Origin: Bacteroidales bacterium
Lineage (GTDB): Bacteria; Bacteroidota; Bacteroidia; Bacteroidales; UBA932
Length of the DNA stretch: 64,000 bases
Direction: 5' to 3'
Assembly: GCA_011620605.1 (NCBI GenBank)
Contig: WOYW01000001.1
Coordinates: forward strand, 1-64,000
Positions 49,951-59,891 of this stretch are shown piece by piece; position 1 is the first letter of the stretch; each line of letters starts with the position of its first letter. Position numbers and translations under genes: made by a program. The notes under the pieces are model-generated. The model saw only the letters and a program-made list of their open reading frames with translations. It was not told the DNA's origin and ran no database searches.

Positions 49951-50559
49951 ATGAAGAAAAAATCACTGATAATCACCGTTTTACTGGCACTTGCCGTAGC
50001 AGCGCTTTATGTTTTACATTTTACGGGAATCGGGACCGGAAAACCCGCAGCCGTAGAATCTCAACCCGGATTGAATGAAATGCCTTCAGGCAATATCGTA
50101 TACATTCGAATGGATTCTCTTTTGAACAAATACGATCTTTTCCTGGACCTTCAAACCGACTTAAATACAAAAGCCCGGATAGTGGAGGACGACCTTACCA
50201 AAAAAGGGCGTGCCTTTGAAAATGACGTTACCAGCTTCCAGGAAAAGGTTCAGAAAGGCCTTATAACAAGATCACAAGCCGAGACACAACAAAATCAGCT
50301 GGCCGCCCGTCAGCAGGAGTTGGAACAGTATGCCCAGCAAAAACAAATGGAACTGGCCGAGGAAAATCAAGTTATGCTGAACCGCGTTTTGGATGCCCTC
50401 AGAACTTTCCTGGCTGAGTATCGTGTACTGAACAATTATGATCTTATCCTTACCACTGACGGAAGCAGCAATACCATCATAGACGGAACATCAGCTTTGG
50501 ACATAACCAAAGACGTTGTGGAAGGATTAAACCTGGAATATTCAAAAAGCCGTAAATAG
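49951..50559 (+). CDS. OmpH/Skp-family protein with N-terminal membrane anchor (copy 3)
   Basis: 202 residues from MKKKSLIITVLLALAV. One hydrophobic N-terminal helix (about 5-28) without a clear cleavage site, a Gly/Pro-rich linker, then the OmpH start NIVYIRMDSLLNKYDL, a coiled coil (about 85-155) rich in Gln and Glu, and the family end YDLILTTDGSSNTIIDG. Probably a membrane-tethered periplasmic chaperone, separate from the two bamA-linked copies. It lies 9 bp before purC. An upstream in-frame start at 49927 overlaps the promoter and is rejected. Confidence 0.8.
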   Translation: MKKKSLIITVLLALAVAALYVLHFTGIGTGKPAAVESQPGLNEMPSGNIVYIRMDSLLNKYDLFLDLQTDLNTKARIVEDDLTKKGRAFENDVTSFQEKVQKGLITRSQAETQQNQLAARQQELEQYAQQKQMELAEENQVMLNRVLDALRTFLAEYRVLNNYDLILTTDGSSNTIIDGTSALDITKDVVEGLNLEYSKSRK

Positions 50560-50568
50560 GAAGATCTT

Positions 50569-51519
50569 ATGAACTCGGTTATCGGGACTCAATTTGATTT
50601 TCCCCGTCAAACGGGCGTCTATACAGGAAAAGTCCGTGATGTCTATACAATAGACAACCGTATTCTTATTATGATCGCTACGGACAGGATATCTGCCTTT
50701 GATATAGTTTTTCCCAGGGGAATTACCTATAAGGGCCAGATCCTGAACCGTATAGCTTCCTACTTCCTGGATCTTACAGCTGACATTGTTCCCAACTGGA
50801 AGATAGCCACTCCTCACCCTATGGTTACCGTAGGATACTGTTGTAAGCCGTTTCCAGTAGAAATGATCGTCAGATCCTATTTAACAGGTAGTTCCTGGAG
50901 AACCTATAAGAGCGGTCAGCGCACCCTATGCGGGATCACACTCCCGGAAGGGATGAGGGAACACCAGGCCTTTTCCCGGCCGATTATAACCCCTACCACA
51001 AAAGCGGAAATCGGGTCTCACGACCAGGATATTTCTCCGGAAGAGATTATCAGCTGCGGTCTTGTAAGTGAGGATGATTACAGAAAAATTGAAGAATATT
51101 CACTGGCACTCTTCGAAAGAGGCCAAAAACTGGCTGCCGAAAAAGGCTTGATCCTGGTTGACACAAAATATGAGTTCGGAAAGCTGGGGGATATAATTTA
51201 TCTTATAGATGAAATCCATACTCCAGATTCTTCCAGGTATTTTTACGCCGATGACTACCTGATAAACTTCCCTAAGGGACTTCCTCCCAGGCAACTTTCC
51301 AAAGAATTTGTGCGGGAATGGCTTATGAATAACGGGTTCAGTGGACAACCCGGGCAAAAGATGCCTCTACTAACAGACGAGGTCATTGAAAGTATATCCA
51401 ACAGGTACGTTGAGTTGTTTGAACATCTTACAGGCACGGCTTTTGTACCCCTAACATATGACGATGCATTTTATGACAATATGGAAGGATGCATCCGTAA
51501 TATGATCGCCCGTTTATGA
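50569..51519 (+). CDS. purC: Phosphoribosylaminoimidazole-succinocarboxamide synthase
   Basis: ATP-dependent ligation of aspartate to CAIR in purine synthesis. 316 residues, the longer form, with GKVRDVY near residue 20, ATDRISAFD and the conserved [13 protein letters not shown] and VDTKYEFG segments. It shares 4 bp with the following LysM gene (ATGA overlap). Confidence 0.95.
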   Translation: MNSVIGTQFDFPRQTGVYTGKVRDVYTIDNRILIMIATDRISAFDIVFPRGITYKGQILNRIASYFLDLTADIVPNWKIATPHPMVTVGYCCKPFPVEMIVRSYLTGSSWRTYKSGQRTLCGITLPEGMREHQAFSRPIITPTTKAEIGSHDQDISPEEIISCGLVSEDDYRKIEEYSLALFERGQKLAAEKGLILVDTKYEFGKLGDIIYLIDEIHTPDSSRYFYADDYLINFPKGLPPRQLSKEFVREWLMNNGFSGQPGQKMPLLTDEVIESISNRYVELFEHLTGTAFVPLTYDDAFYDNMEGCIRNMIARL

Positions 51520-52883
51520 GAATCAGAAACATATTCCTGGTCTTTTTCCTTTTTTCAGTGATTACACTGGGAGCTCAGGAACAACATTACATCCGTCACA
51601 AAGTGCGATGGATGGAAACGTTGTATTCCATAGCCAGGAAATACAAAGTGGATGCAAAAGAAATTGCCATACTCAATAACCTGAAAACGGCTGACATATC
51701 CAGGGGACAGATATTACTAATACCTGATCCTGACAAAGAAGACAAGCAGGATATTACCGGAAACATTCAGGAACCCATCCCGGAAGTAGATCTCCCCCAA
51801 CAGGGAGAAACAGAAGGACGCTCCTGCAACGATTTCATTCCGCCCGGATCATATACACCCGTTGTTTCTATTATACTTCCTTTTTCGGACACAGTAGCCA
51901 ATCAGGGATTTATTGAATTCTACCAGGGAGCTCTCCTGGCAGCTGAAACGATGAAAGAAAGAGGCTTGCCCCTGGTATTTCAGGTGTTTGACTGGTACGA
52001 ACAACCCACCGATGTTCTTTTATCCGGTGAAACACTGGGGAAAAGCGATCTTATCATAGGGCCGGTATACGCCAACGACATAGGCAGTACCATTGCCTAT
52101 TTCCGCAACAGTGACACAAAGATTGTTTCTCCACTGGACGGAAATGCAGAAGTATGGATCAGTTCGTATCCACATCTTTTCCAGGTGCAGCCAACATTAG
52201 CTGCCCAGCAGGAATCTCTGTTAAAATACCTGGATCCTCACCGGGCATCTATATGGATCATTTCTGAAGAAGGGGAACAACAAGTGGCTCCTGGTATGAG
52301 ATCCATTCTTGACAACAATCTGATCAGTTACCGTCATTTTTCCTATGATGTACTCCAGGGAAGAGAAATAACAGAGGTCTTGAGGGAAGCATTGTCCGGT
52401 AATCCCAGGAACCAGATTATCATAGCCTCACAAAACGAAGCTTTTGTTTCAGATGCCGTAAGAAATTTGTACTTGTTGCATGCCTACGACAGCATTCCGG
52501 TAGAATTATTCGGAATGTCCCGCTGGCGGAATTTTGAAACGCTGGACCTGAATGCACTGCACCTGCTCAAGGTGATTTTGCCGCTTTCTGTATATGCCGA
52601 CTACTCGGCAGCGGAAGTCCGGGAATTCGTAAGAACATTCCGAGCAGTGTATCATGACGAACCTTCCCAATATGCATTGCAGGGGTACGATGTAGCACTG
52701 TATTTTTTAAACGGCCTGTTCCTGTACGGCCCTGATTTTGAGCCTTGTCTGGATAATCTGCAGATCCCGCTATTACAGAATAAATTTTCTTTTTCACGAA
52801 AATCTCCCGACAGCGGGTATTCCAATACAGGCATTCGAATGATCCGGTATTTGCCCGACTTCACAGTTGAGCTTTTACCCTGA
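51516..52883 (+). CDS. LysM protein with probable periplasmic-binding fold
   Basis: Secreted protein, 455 residues. A signal peptide (about 1-20, ending LGAQ) is followed by a LysM peptidoglycan-binding domain (about 24-68, [16 protein letters not shown] ... RGQILLIP), a charged linker (about 70-105) and a C-terminal region (about 110-440) with the alternating beta-alpha pattern of type 1 periplasmic-binding proteins ([30 protein letters not shown]). No membrane permease is nearby, so a transport role is doubtful. Envelope sensing or control of cell-wall synthesis, as for LpoA with its similar fold, is only an idea. It overlaps purC by 4 bp and abuts nagB. Confidence 0.72.
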   Translation: MRIRNIFLVFFLFSVITLGAQEQHYIRHKVRWMETLYSIARKYKVDAKEIAILNNLKTADISRGQILLIPDPDKEDKQDITGNIQEPIPEVDLPQQGETEGRSCNDFIPPGSYTPVVSIILPFSDTVANQGFIEFYQGALLAAETMKERGLPLVFQVFDWYEQPTDVLLSGETLGKSDLIIGPVYANDIGSTIAYFRNSDTKIVSPLDGNAEVWISSYPHLFQVQPTLAAQQESLLKYLDPHRASIWIISEEGEQQVAPGMRSILDNNLISYRHFSYDVLQGREITEVLREALSGNPRNQIIIASQNEAFVSDAVRNLYLLHAYDSIPVELFGMSRWRNFETLDLNALHLLKVILPLSVYADYSAAEVREFVRTFRAVYHDEPSQYALQGYDVALYFLNGLFLYGPDFEPCLDNLQIPLLQNKFSFSRKSPDSGYSNTGIRMIRYLPDFTVELLP

Positions 52884-53675
52884 TCACGGGTTATCCCTTT
52901 CGATATCCTTAAAGTATTTAACCGTCTCTGTTTTTAATTCGGCCGTCGCCGATTCATCACAAACAATGATGGCTTTAGGATGCATCTGTAAAGCAGTTAC
53001 GGTCCACATGTGAGATACGGGACCTTCTACGGCATGACGCAACGCCCGGGCTTTTCCGTGTCCGTTTACCAGGATCAGCACCTCGTCAGCATCCATAATA
53101 GTTCCTATCCCCACTGTCAGTGCTGTTTTGGGTATGCGGGAAATATCGTTTTCAAAAAAACGGGCATTTGCCATTAAGGTATCTGTAGTAAGTGTTTTGA
53201 TGCGGGTTCTCGAGACCAGGGAAGATCCGGGCTCATTAAAGGCAATGTGACCGTCCGGCCCAACTCCCCCCATAAAAAGATGAATACCGCCGGCTTTTTT
53301 TATGGCTTCCTCATAGGCTACACATTCTGCTACGGGATCAGAAGCATTTCCGTTCAACAGGTGAATGTTGTCCGGATTAATATCAATATGACGAAAGAAG
53401 TTTTCCTGCATAAAATAATGATAGGACTGGGGATGATCGTCGGGAATGCCCATATATTCATCCATGTTGAACGTGATAACATTCTTGAACGATATTAAAC
53501 CTTTACGGTACATACCAACCAGCTCCCTGTATGTGCCCAACGGGGAAGAGCCTGTAGGAAGCCCCAATACGAAAGGATGGTCGGGCGTAGGATTGTGTGC
53601 CTTTATTTTCTTGACAATATAATGGGCCGCCCAGGCAGATAGACGGTCGTAATTTTCCTGAATAATTACTCTCAT
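52884..53675 (-). CDS. nagB: Glucosamine-6-phosphate deaminase
   Basis: Converts glucosamine 6-phosphate to fructose 6-phosphate and ammonia, in amino-sugar breakdown. 263 residues with [23 protein letters not shown] (catalytic Asp) and [15 protein letters not shown]. Its stop directly abuts the stop of the LysM gene (no gap). It starts 4 bp after recN, so it is in the recN transcript. Confidence 0.95.
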   Translation of the reverse strand: MRVIIQENYDRLSAWAAHYIVKKIKAHNPTPDHPFVLGLPTGSSPLGTYRELVGMYRKGLISFKNVITFNMDEYMGIPDDHPQSYHYFMQENFFRHIDINPDNIHLLNGNASDPVAECVAYEEAIKKAGGIHLFMGGVGPDGHIAFNEPGSSLVSRTRIKTLTTDTLMANARFFENDISRIPKTALTVGIGTIMDADEVLILVNGHGKARALRHAVEGPVSHMWTVTALQMHPKAIIVCDESATAELKTETVKYFKDIERDNP

Positions 53676-53679
53676 GGTA

Positions 53680-55347
53680 TTAATTATTTATTTGTAATAA
53701 GTCTTTCGCATTTTGGAGCGCTGCCGGTGTAATCCTGGATCCGCTCAACATTCTTGCTACTTCCTCTACACGCTCCTGGCCTTCCAGTGGCCATACTTTG
53801 GTTTCCGTTACCTCACCTTCGGTATCCTTGTGCACCAGAAAATGGGAATTTCCTTTGGCAGCCACCTGTGGCAGGTGTGTAATGGCAAGAACCTGCATAT
53901 ACCTGGACAATTCATGGATCATATTGCCCATTCGGTCTGCTATTTTCCCCGATACTCCCTGATCCACTTCATCAAAAATAATAGTGCTCAACCCGGAATG
54001 TTGCGCTATGACGGTTTTTATACATAGCATCAGACGTGACATTTCCCCTCCCGATGCAATACGGCTGAGTTCCCTGGGGGGAATGTCTTTATTGGCAGAA
54101 AACAGGATTTCCAAACCCGTATTGCCGTTTATCCCGTACACGGGTTTTTCTTCAATATTGAATTCTATCCTGGCATAAGGAATTCCAAGAAGGGCCAGCC
54201 TGGATCTTAACTGTTCGGAAAGATTTTTCAAACAGGCTTTTCGCTCTTGGTGCAAACGGAAAGCCAGAACATTCCTGTCCCGGATCTTTTCTTTGAGTTC
54301 TTTTTCCAACTCATGCAATCGGGAAAAATCAGTATCTGCCTTCTGTAAATCCCGATCCAGCGTATCTGTAAGTTCAATCAATTGGTCAACAGTCTGCACG
54401 TTGTGCTTACGTTGCAGAGAATAAATCTTATCAAGGCGCCCGGTTATCGTATCCAGTCTTTCAGGATCATCCTGTATGGTTGTGATAGTTCTTACACACT
54501 CAGAAGCCAAATCTTTAAGCTCAATGCGGGCCTGTTCCATCCGGGCTGCAACGTCTTCAAAATCCCGGTAACGGCATGCAACGGCAGTTGCAATCTTTTC
54601 CGCTTCCTTCATGAGAACCAGGACAGGCGAATCCCCTTCTTCTAGTATGGAGGTCAGTTCTAATAGATGTTGCCGGATCTCTTTGGCATGCTCCAGTATT
54701 TTCAATTCATTTTCCAGGACTTCCTGTTCTCCTGATTCCAGTCTCGCTTCCTGCAATTCCTGAAATTGAAAAGTCAAATAATCCAGGTCATTTTGAGCCT
54801 TCTCACAAGATTGTCTTAACGTCTGAGTCTGTTCTGTAAGGGATATTACCTGGCGTTGCAATTTTTGGTATTCTCCTGTTAATGGCGCCAGGCCTGCAAA
54901 TGCATCTACAACTCTTACAGGATAATCATTGTCTGCCAGCAACAGGTTCTCATGTTGGGAATGTATATCTATGAGTGCATAACCCAGTTTTTTTAGAAAA
55001 TTGAGATTGACCGGCTGATCGTTCACGAAACAACGACTCTTCCCTCCCGGGAATATTACGCGTCTGATTATCAGATGGGAAGAAAAATCTACCTGGTATT
55101 CAGCAAAAAGGCGTTCCAGTTCTCTTTCCGGTCCCGGGATCCTGAAACAAGCCTCAACTATGGCGTTGGCATTCTGATCTCTTAGTACGCTTACATCTGC
55201 TCTTTGACCTAAGACAAGGGAAAGAGCACCCAATATTATAGATTTACCGGCTCCTGTTTCGCCGGTAAGGATTGTAAGGCCCTCCGAAAATTCAATATCC
55301 AGTATATTGATGAGGGCATAATTGGATATGTTCAGCGAATAAAGCAA
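53680..55347 (-). CDS. recN: DNA repair protein RecN
   Basis: SMC-like ATPase for double-strand break repair. P-loop GETGAGKSI near the N-terminus, a long central coiled coil (about 150-370), the ABC-type signature [13 protein letters not shown] and Walker [14 protein letters not shown]. 555 residues. It lies 2 bp after rpoZ and 4 bp before nagB in a leftward operon. Confidence 0.95.
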   Translation of the reverse strand: MLYSLNISNYALINILDIEFSEGLTILTGETGAGKSIILGALSLVLGQRADVSVLRDQNANAIVEACFRIPGPERELERLFAEYQVDFSSHLIIRRVIFPGGKSRCFVNDQPVNLNFLKKLGYALIDIHSQHENLLLADNDYPVRVVDAFAGLAPLTGEYQKLQRQVISLTEQTQTLRQSCEKAQNDLDYLTFQFQELQEARLESGEQEVLENELKILEHAKEIRQHLLELTSILEEGDSPVLVLMKEAEKIATAVACRYRDFEDVAARMEQARIELKDLASECVRTITTIQDDPERLDTITGRLDKIYSLQRKHNVQTVDQLIELTDTLDRDLQKADTDFSRLHELEKELKEKIRDRNVLAFRLHQERKACLKNLSEQLRSRLALLGIPYARIEFNIEEKPVYGINGNTGLEILFSANKDIPPRELSRIASGGEMSRLMLCIKTVIAQHSGLSTIIFDEVDQGVSGKIADRMGNMIHELSRYMQVLAITHLPQVAAKGNSHFLVHKDTEGEVTETKVWPLEGQERVEEVARMLSGSRITPAALQNAKDLLQINN

Positions 55348-55349
55348 TA

Positions 55350-55676
55350 TTATTCTTTGGGTTCTTCAACCACTTTATAATACGTTTCTCCGTCCTCAAA
55401 CTCTTTTATGGCGATCAGCGTGGGTTTGGGCTGACGTTCATAATGACGTGAAATTTCAATTTGTTCACGATTCTCAAATGTTTCTTCCAGTGTGTCGGCA
55501 AAATTGGAAAACTCTTCCAACCTGCTATTCAATTCTTTCTTTACTTCAGAAGATATCTGGTTGGCGCGTTGCGTTATTACCATTACAGTCTGATAAATGT
55601 TCCCCGTCTTTTCCGACAATTTGGAAAGATCACGGGTAACGGTAGTATCGGGAACAGATGTTTTGTTATTATCCAT
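55350..55676 (-). CDS. rpoZ: DNA-directed RNA polymerase omega subunit (Bacteroidetes type)
   Basis: 108 residues matching the RpoZ/Rpb6-like protein of Bacteroidetes, which is divergent from E. coli omega. Characteristic segments: NIYQTVMVITQRANQIS and REQIEISRHYERQPKPTLIA. It helps assemble beta' (encoded at 33710-38029). It sits between bamD and recN with gaps of 2 bp each. Confidence 0.9.
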   Translation of the reverse strand: MDNNKTSVPDTTVTRDLSKLSEKTGNIYQTVMVITQRANQISSEVKKELNSRLEEFSNFADTLEETFENREQIEISRHYERQPKPTLIAIKEFEDGETYYKVVEEPKE

Positions 55677-55678
55677 AT

Positions 55679-56488
55679 TTATTCTTGATTATTATGTCGT
55701 GTGGTGAAATTTTGTGCTTTTCTGAACATGCCGTCTACTTCTTTCCGGTATTTGGAGTCGGGATATTCACTTATAAAGTTATAATACTCGTCAATCACAT
55801 TAAGGAAGCGCTCCCTTTGCATTTCCGGTATACTGTTGTTTGCATACTGGTAATTTGCCGCAACTATGTAATAAAGGATATCTTCACGATAACGGCTTTC
55901 CGGATTGTTCTTGAGAGTTTCCTTTAAAGCATGAGTGGCCGCTTTGTAATCCTCAATGGTATAATAAAGTTTAGCCGACTCATATGCTTTCAGATCCAGA
56001 CGGTTGTACAGATCATTAAGCATATTGCTGCAAACCTCCTGGTATTCACTACCCGGATAATCATAGAGAAATTCCTCGATTGCGGCAATGGCGGTATGAC
56101 TGGGTTGCTGGTCTAATTCATACCGGTAGGTGTTCTGGTACAGACAATCAAGCCTTAGATAACGTGCAGTTTTGGTAAAGGGACTGCGTGGAAATATATC
56201 CACAAACTGCTTAAAATTGTCTTCGGCAGTAACAAAATCGTTCAGGTGGTAATTGCTTAGTCCCAGGTAAAACTGGAGAGTGTCATCCCGTGCGGTACCC
56301 CTGTACACCAATTTTAATTGTTCCAGTAACGGTTGTGATCTGGAATATTTTTTGGCTTCAAAATATTCAATGGCTTTTCGGAATTTCAGATCATAATCCG
56401 TACTCCTCAGCAAAGTCTCGTATTGGTTGACACAAGAGGTCGCTACTGAAAGAAACAGAGCTATGATCAGAATAATTTGTTTTTTCAT
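55679..56488 (-). CDS. bamD: Outer membrane assembly lipoprotein BamD
   Basis: Lipoprotein of the BAM complex. 269 residues from the ATG at 56488 (MKKQIILIIALFLSVATSC) with a lipobox ending in Cys at about residue 19, followed by TPR-like helices (about 30-230) of the YfiO family, for example FVTAEDNFKQFVDIFPRSPF. The upstream ATG at 56506 lies inside the promoter element and is rejected. First gene of bamD-rpoZ-recN-nagB. Confidence 0.9.
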   Translation of the reverse strand: MKKQIILIIALFLSVATSCVNQYETLLRSTDYDLKFRKAIEYFEAKKYSRSQPLLEQLKLVYRGTARDDTLQFYLGLSNYHLNDFVTAEDNFKQFVDIFPRSPFTKTARYLRLDCLYQNTYRYELDQQPSHTAIAAIEEFLYDYPGSEYQEVCSNMLNDLYNRLDLKAYESAKLYYTIEDYKAATHALKETLKNNPESRYREDILYYIVAANYQYANNSIPEMQRERFLNVIDEYYNFISEYPDSKYRKEVDGMFRKAQNFTTRHNNQE

Positions 56489-56503
56489 CGATAACATTAA
56501 ATG

Positions 56504-56511
56504 CAAATATA
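56504..56511 (-). promoter_or_regulatory. Putative -7 promoter element of bamD
   Basis: TATATTTG on the minus strand, 15 bp before the bamD ATG at 56488. It separates this operon from trxB, whose stop is at 56527. Confidence 0.55.
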
Positions 56512-56526
56512 CGACAGTTTAGCAAA

Positions 56527-57459
56527 TTACAGGCCAGATTTCATAGACAGATAACGTTCGGCATCCATTGCCGCCATACATCCGCTACCTGCAGCCGTAA
56601 TTGCCTGTCTGTATTTCGGGTCCTGAACGTCTCCCGCGGCAAATACTCCTTCTATATTGGTTTCTGTGCTTTTGGCACGGGTGATGATGTATCCTTCCGG
56701 ATTGATCTCAATCCATGGGAGAAAAGCCTCTGAATTGGGATGGTGTCCTATGGCCAAAAAGAAGCCGTGAATGTCTATCACCTTCTCTTGCCCCGATTTA
56801 TGCACCAGCAAAGCTCCAGTTACACCGGTATTGTCTCCCAGTATTTCACGGGTCTGGTGTTCCCAAAGGACCTCAATGTTGGGAGTTGAAAGCACCCGCT
56901 TCTGCATTACTTCGGAAGCCCTTAATACATTGCGTCTTACAATCATATAAACCTTGCGGCACAGTCCTGATAAATACACTGCTTCTTCACAGGCAGTGTC
57001 TCCTCCACCAACTACGGCCACATCTTTCCCTCTGTTAAAAAAGCCGTCACAGGTGGCACATGCCGAAACGCCCATGCCTTTGAATTTTTCTTCAGATTCC
57101 AATCCCAGGTAACGTGCAGTGGCCCCTGTTGCAATTATTAGGGTTTTGGTCAGAAGTTCCTTTCCGTCATCAAGTTTGACCCTGAAGGGAGATTCATCCA
57201 GCTTGGTTTCCGTAATGATCCCCGTCCTCAAATCTGCACCAAACCTTTCTGCCTGTTTACGCAGTTCCTCCATTAACTGGTTACCGTCTATTCCCTGAGG
57301 ATATCCAGGAAAATTTTCTATCTCTGTAGTGGTGGTCAATTGACCTCCGCGGAGAATTCCCTCATAAAGAACAGGCTGAAGGTTCGCCCTTGCTGCATAT
57401 ATGGCTGCTGTATATCCGGCCGGTCCGCTTCCGGCAATAAGGCATTTGATGGTTCCCAT
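56527..57459 (-). CDS. trxB: Thioredoxin reductase
   Basis: FAD- and NADPH-dependent reductase for thioredoxin. 310 residues with the FAD motif IAGSGPAGYTAAIYAARA, redox pair CATC (in SACATCDGFF), NADPH motif VVGGGDTACEEA and C-terminal GVFAAGDVQDPKYRQ. A -7-like element with one mismatch (AATATTTG on the minus strand, 57474-57481) lies just upstream. Confidence 0.95.
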   Translation of the reverse strand: MGTIKCLIAGSGPAGYTAAIYAARANLQPVLYEGILRGGQLTTTTEIENFPGYPQGIDGNQLMEELRKQAERFGADLRTGIITETKLDESPFRVKLDDGKELLTKTLIIATGATARYLGLESEEKFKGMGVSACATCDGFFNRGKDVAVVGGGDTACEEAVYLSGLCRKVYMIVRRNVLRASEVMQKRVLSTPNIEVLWEHQTREILGDNTGVTGALLVHKSGQEKVIDIHGFFLAIGHHPNSEAFLPWIEINPEGYIITRAKSTETNIEGVFAAGDVQDPKYRQAITAAGSGCMAAMDAERYLSMKSGL

Positions 57460-57502
57460 TGTATTTTTTTATTCAAATATTATTAATTTCATAAAATTTC
57501 CG

Positions 57503-57510
57503 TATATTTG
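57503..57510 (+). promoter_or_regulatory. Putative -7 promoter element of tRNA-Pro
   Basis: TATATTTG, 14 bp before the tRNA-Pro start. No TTG box at 19 bp upstream. Confidence 0.55.
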
Positions 57511-57524
57511 CGCCTCTAAAAAAG

Positions 57525-57598
57525 CGGGGCGTGGCGCAGTTGGCTAGCGCACTTGCATGGGGTGCAAGGGGTCGAATGTTCGAGTCATTTCGCCCCGA
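57525..57598 (+). tRNA. tRNA-Pro (anticodon GGG)
   Basis: Acceptor stem CGGGGCG/CGCCCCG, anticodon stem CTTGC/GCAAG around loop ATGGGGT, discriminator A. CCA is not encoded. A run of eight T directly follows (57600-57607) and may terminate its transcript. Confidence 0.96.
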
Positions 57599-57605
57599 CT
57601 TTTTT

Positions 57606-58544
57606 TTACACCCTTTTCATTCTGTTCACAATAAGCCTTTCTAATCTTCTCTCCCATACCCAAAACAAGGACACAGCCCACCTGGATAGCAACATCCATG
57701 GTAAAAGGCCTCCAATAGCAGTAAACAAAAGGATATCTTCCACGTTGCTGTGGGATACACTTATATGGTGGTTCAATAAATCCACATCCTTAACGGAAAT
57801 CTTACCCGCATCAACCTCATCTATCATAACAGCAGCTCCGTAAGCGAGACCCAGTGTATTTGCCACTATCCACAAGAAAGCTGTTTTGGGAGGCAATCCA
57901 AAAAAAATCATTACAGGTTTTAAAAAGTGTGCTATATATCGTATGACACCAAACTCGGCAAGTAAACGCTGTATGACGGTAAGTGAAAAAACCAGTAAAA
58001 CCATAGGTACCGCGATCTTAATGGTATCCAGGGCCCATTTCCCCATCAGAGGCCAAAATTCCAAAACCTGCTTTTCTATCGTCCCGGTAACTGTCAGCAT
58101 AGCTTCTCCTGGCATAATTCTATGCAAAAACCATCCCAGAAATAATGAAGACAATGTCCTTACCATGATCATACGTATGGCTGACGTTCCCGTTTTTTTC
58201 TGAACAGCGGTTTCCATAGGGATGTTGTGTGCGCACAGAACCATAACGGCAAGAATGGTGATGGATCTGAAGTCCATGTTCAGCGTAGTAATGACGGCAA
58301 TTGCGGAGTAACAGTTTACAAAAAACCCCGATACGTATGCCAGTGAGGCTTCTCCGGGCAATCCAAATTTAGAGAATACAGGTGTCAGGTGCATTGATAT
58401 CCAGGAGATCACCCCCAGGTACTTTAGAATGGTAATTAAAAAAGTAACCAAAAACATGATCTTTATCAGCCACCAGGAAGTTTTTAAAGCGCCCGGTGTA
58501 ACGGCCCTGACAGAATGTATGATTCTCCGGCGGGTTGATTCCAT
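57606..58544 (-). CDS. Nucleoside-recognition (Gate) domain membrane protein
   Basis: 312 residues from the ATG at 58544 ([14 protein letters not shown]), with about eight membrane segments arranged as two Gate-like halves. The halves share features with SpmA/SpmB spore-maturation proteins and nucleoside transporters: a hydrophobic helix followed by [21 protein letters not shown] in the first half and [19 protein letters not shown] in the second. Function in non-sporulating Bacteroidetes is unknown. The upstream ATG at 58565 lies in the promoter element. Confidence 0.72.
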   Translation of the reverse strand: MESTRRRIIHSVRAVTPGALKTSWWLIKIMFLVTFLITILKYLGVISWISMHLTPVFSKFGLPGEASLAYVSGFFVNCYSAIAVITTLNMDFRSITILAVMVLCAHNIPMETAVQKKTGTSAIRMIMVRTLSSLFLGWFLHRIMPGEAMLTVTGTIEKQVLEFWPLMGKWALDTIKIAVPMVLLVFSLTVIQRLLAEFGVIRYIAHFLKPVMIFFGLPPKTAFLWIVANTLGLAYGAAVMIDEVDAGKISVKDVDLLNHHISVSHSNVEDILLFTAIGGLLPWMLLSRWAVSLFWVWERRLERLIVNRMKRV

Positions 58545-58562
58545 CAATTTGAATTTGAGGCG

Positions 58563-58570
58563 CAAATATA
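58563..58570 (-). promoter_or_regulatory. Putative -7 promoter element of the Gate-domain gene
   Basis: TATATTTG on the minus strand, 18 bp before the ATG at 58544. Back to back with the element for the divergent lipoprotein gene. Confidence 0.55.
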
Positions 58571-58581
58571 CTATATTTTTA

Positions 58582-58589
58582 TAGTTTTG
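58582..58589 (+). promoter_or_regulatory. Putative -7 promoter element of the HExxH lipoprotein gene
   Basis: TAGTTTTG (TAnnTTTG), 24 bp before the ATG at 58614. A TTTG lies 24 bp upstream (58554-58557), longer than the usual 19-bp spacer. Confidence 0.5.
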
Positions 58590-58613
58590 TGATTAATTAA
58601 CAACACTGTAATT

Positions 58614-59891
58614 ATGAAACAAGTTTTCCGGTTTATTCTTTGGATTGCCGTTTTTACGATGCTTTCCTGCACCGCTGACCGAACAGCATCCGTAGCCCGT
58701 TCTTACTTCATTTCCCTGGGATCTGTTTTACAACAGGATTCCGGAACATTGTGGGGCATTGCAATGTACGCCCCTGTTTTTTTTGTGGATCCTGAAACCA
58801 GGACAATGTATGCAGACAGGGCAGACCAGGAAGGAATGCTGGAACCCTTAGGGCCTGTCTGGAGAGGGACATTCCCGGAAGAGATGAATCCCGCCAATTC
58901 AACGGCACAACTGGGAGGCATGAAGTGGGTCATGGCATTGTGGCCTCTGCCGGAAGAAACATTTGACCGGAATGTACTGTTGGTTCACGAAACATTTCAT
59001 TATTGGCAACCTGAACTGGAACTGGATCCCAACCCTCAACTCTGTGATCACATGGAAAATACCTCTGCCCGGATCTGGCTTAAAATGGAGTGGAACGCCC
59101 TGGATGCGGCCATTAGGGAAGAAAACCCGGTAGCAGCCGCTGAAGCCGTTCGCCAGGCTTTGCACTTCAGGAACATCCGCCTGTCCGGGTTCCCGGAAGA
59201 AGCCCGGCGTAATGAAGATGCTTTTTTGATCCTGGAAGGACTTCCCGAATATACTGCCTACAAGCTTTGCTGCGACGATACCACCCACATGAAGGAACAG
59301 ATCATCGAAAGCCGAAAACGCCACTGGAATAATGACTCTTTTGTATACGCTTTCGCCTACCATTCCGGACTGGCCTACGGCTATTTGCTGGACCGTTTTC
59401 ATATTCCCTGGAGGACAGGGCTGAGTAAAGAAGCTTCACTTCCCGACATTTTACATAATGCGCTTTTCAACAACAACAAAATTCTTCCCCTGCAAAAGGA
59501 CAGCATTGTGTTGAATACATACGGGTACGACAGCGTTCAGGCCACAGAAAAAGAAAGGGAGCGTGAAAAAATACGCTTGCGGGAAGCCAGTATACATACT
59601 TTCACCCGCGATAGTGTTCTGGCCATTCCCCTGGGCCGTTTCAACATGGGATTTTCCCCGGTTAATGTACAATCTCTGGGACAATTGGGTACATTGTATC
59701 CCAACATAAGGATAACGGGAGATTTTGGCATATTGGAGGTAACCGAAGGTGGGTGTCTGATCTCTGCAGACTGGACTACCGCTTTCGTTCCTTACAAGAC
59801 TCCCGGATGGAACCTGGAACTGAAGGAAGGCTACCGGATCCTTCCTCCGCCTGACAAAGCTCCCTTGGTTTACAGAGTTGCCGAGATGTAA
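58614..59891 (+). CDS. Uncharacterised lipoprotein with HExxH zinc-protease motif
   Basis: 425 residues. A lipobox (TMLSC, Cys19) suggests an outer-membrane or surface lipoprotein. The segment LLVHETFHYWQ holds an HExxH motif (H125, E126, H129), and LEGLPEYTAY about 80 residues later supplies a candidate third ligand (E208) like the EG-x-x-EY motif of gluzincin metallopeptidases. Cys144, Cys219 and Cys220 follow, and a polar C-terminal half (about 300-425) looks like beta structure. I do not recognise the family. Its end overlaps the convergent esterase gene by 22 bp. Protease activity is inferred from motifs only. Confidence 0.65.
   Translation: MKQVFRFILWIAVFTMLSCTADRTASVARSYFISLGSVLQQDSGTLWGIAMYAPVFFVDPETRTMYADRADQEGMLEPLGPVWRGTFPEEMNPANSTAQLGGMKWVMALWPLPEETFDRNVLLVHETFHYWQPELELDPNPQLCDHMENTSARIWLKMEWNALDAAIREENPVAAAEAVRQALHFRNIRLSGFPEEARRNEDAFLILEGLPEYTAYKLCCDDTTHMKEQIIESRKRHWNNDSFVYAFAYHSGLAYGYLLDRFHIPWRTGLSKEASLPDILHNALFNNNKILPLQKDSIVLNTYGYDSVQATEKEREREKIRLREASIHTFTRDSVLAIPLGRFNMGFSPVNVQSLGQLGTLYPNIRITGDFGILEVTEGGCLISADWTTAFVPYKTPGWNLELKEGYRILPPPDKAPLVYRVAEM

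Noticed and set aside
58899-59402. A 167-codon minus-strand open frame inside the HExxH lipoprotein gene
   Set aside because: Antisense to a coherent secreted protein with lipobox and catalytic motif; no independent start signals.
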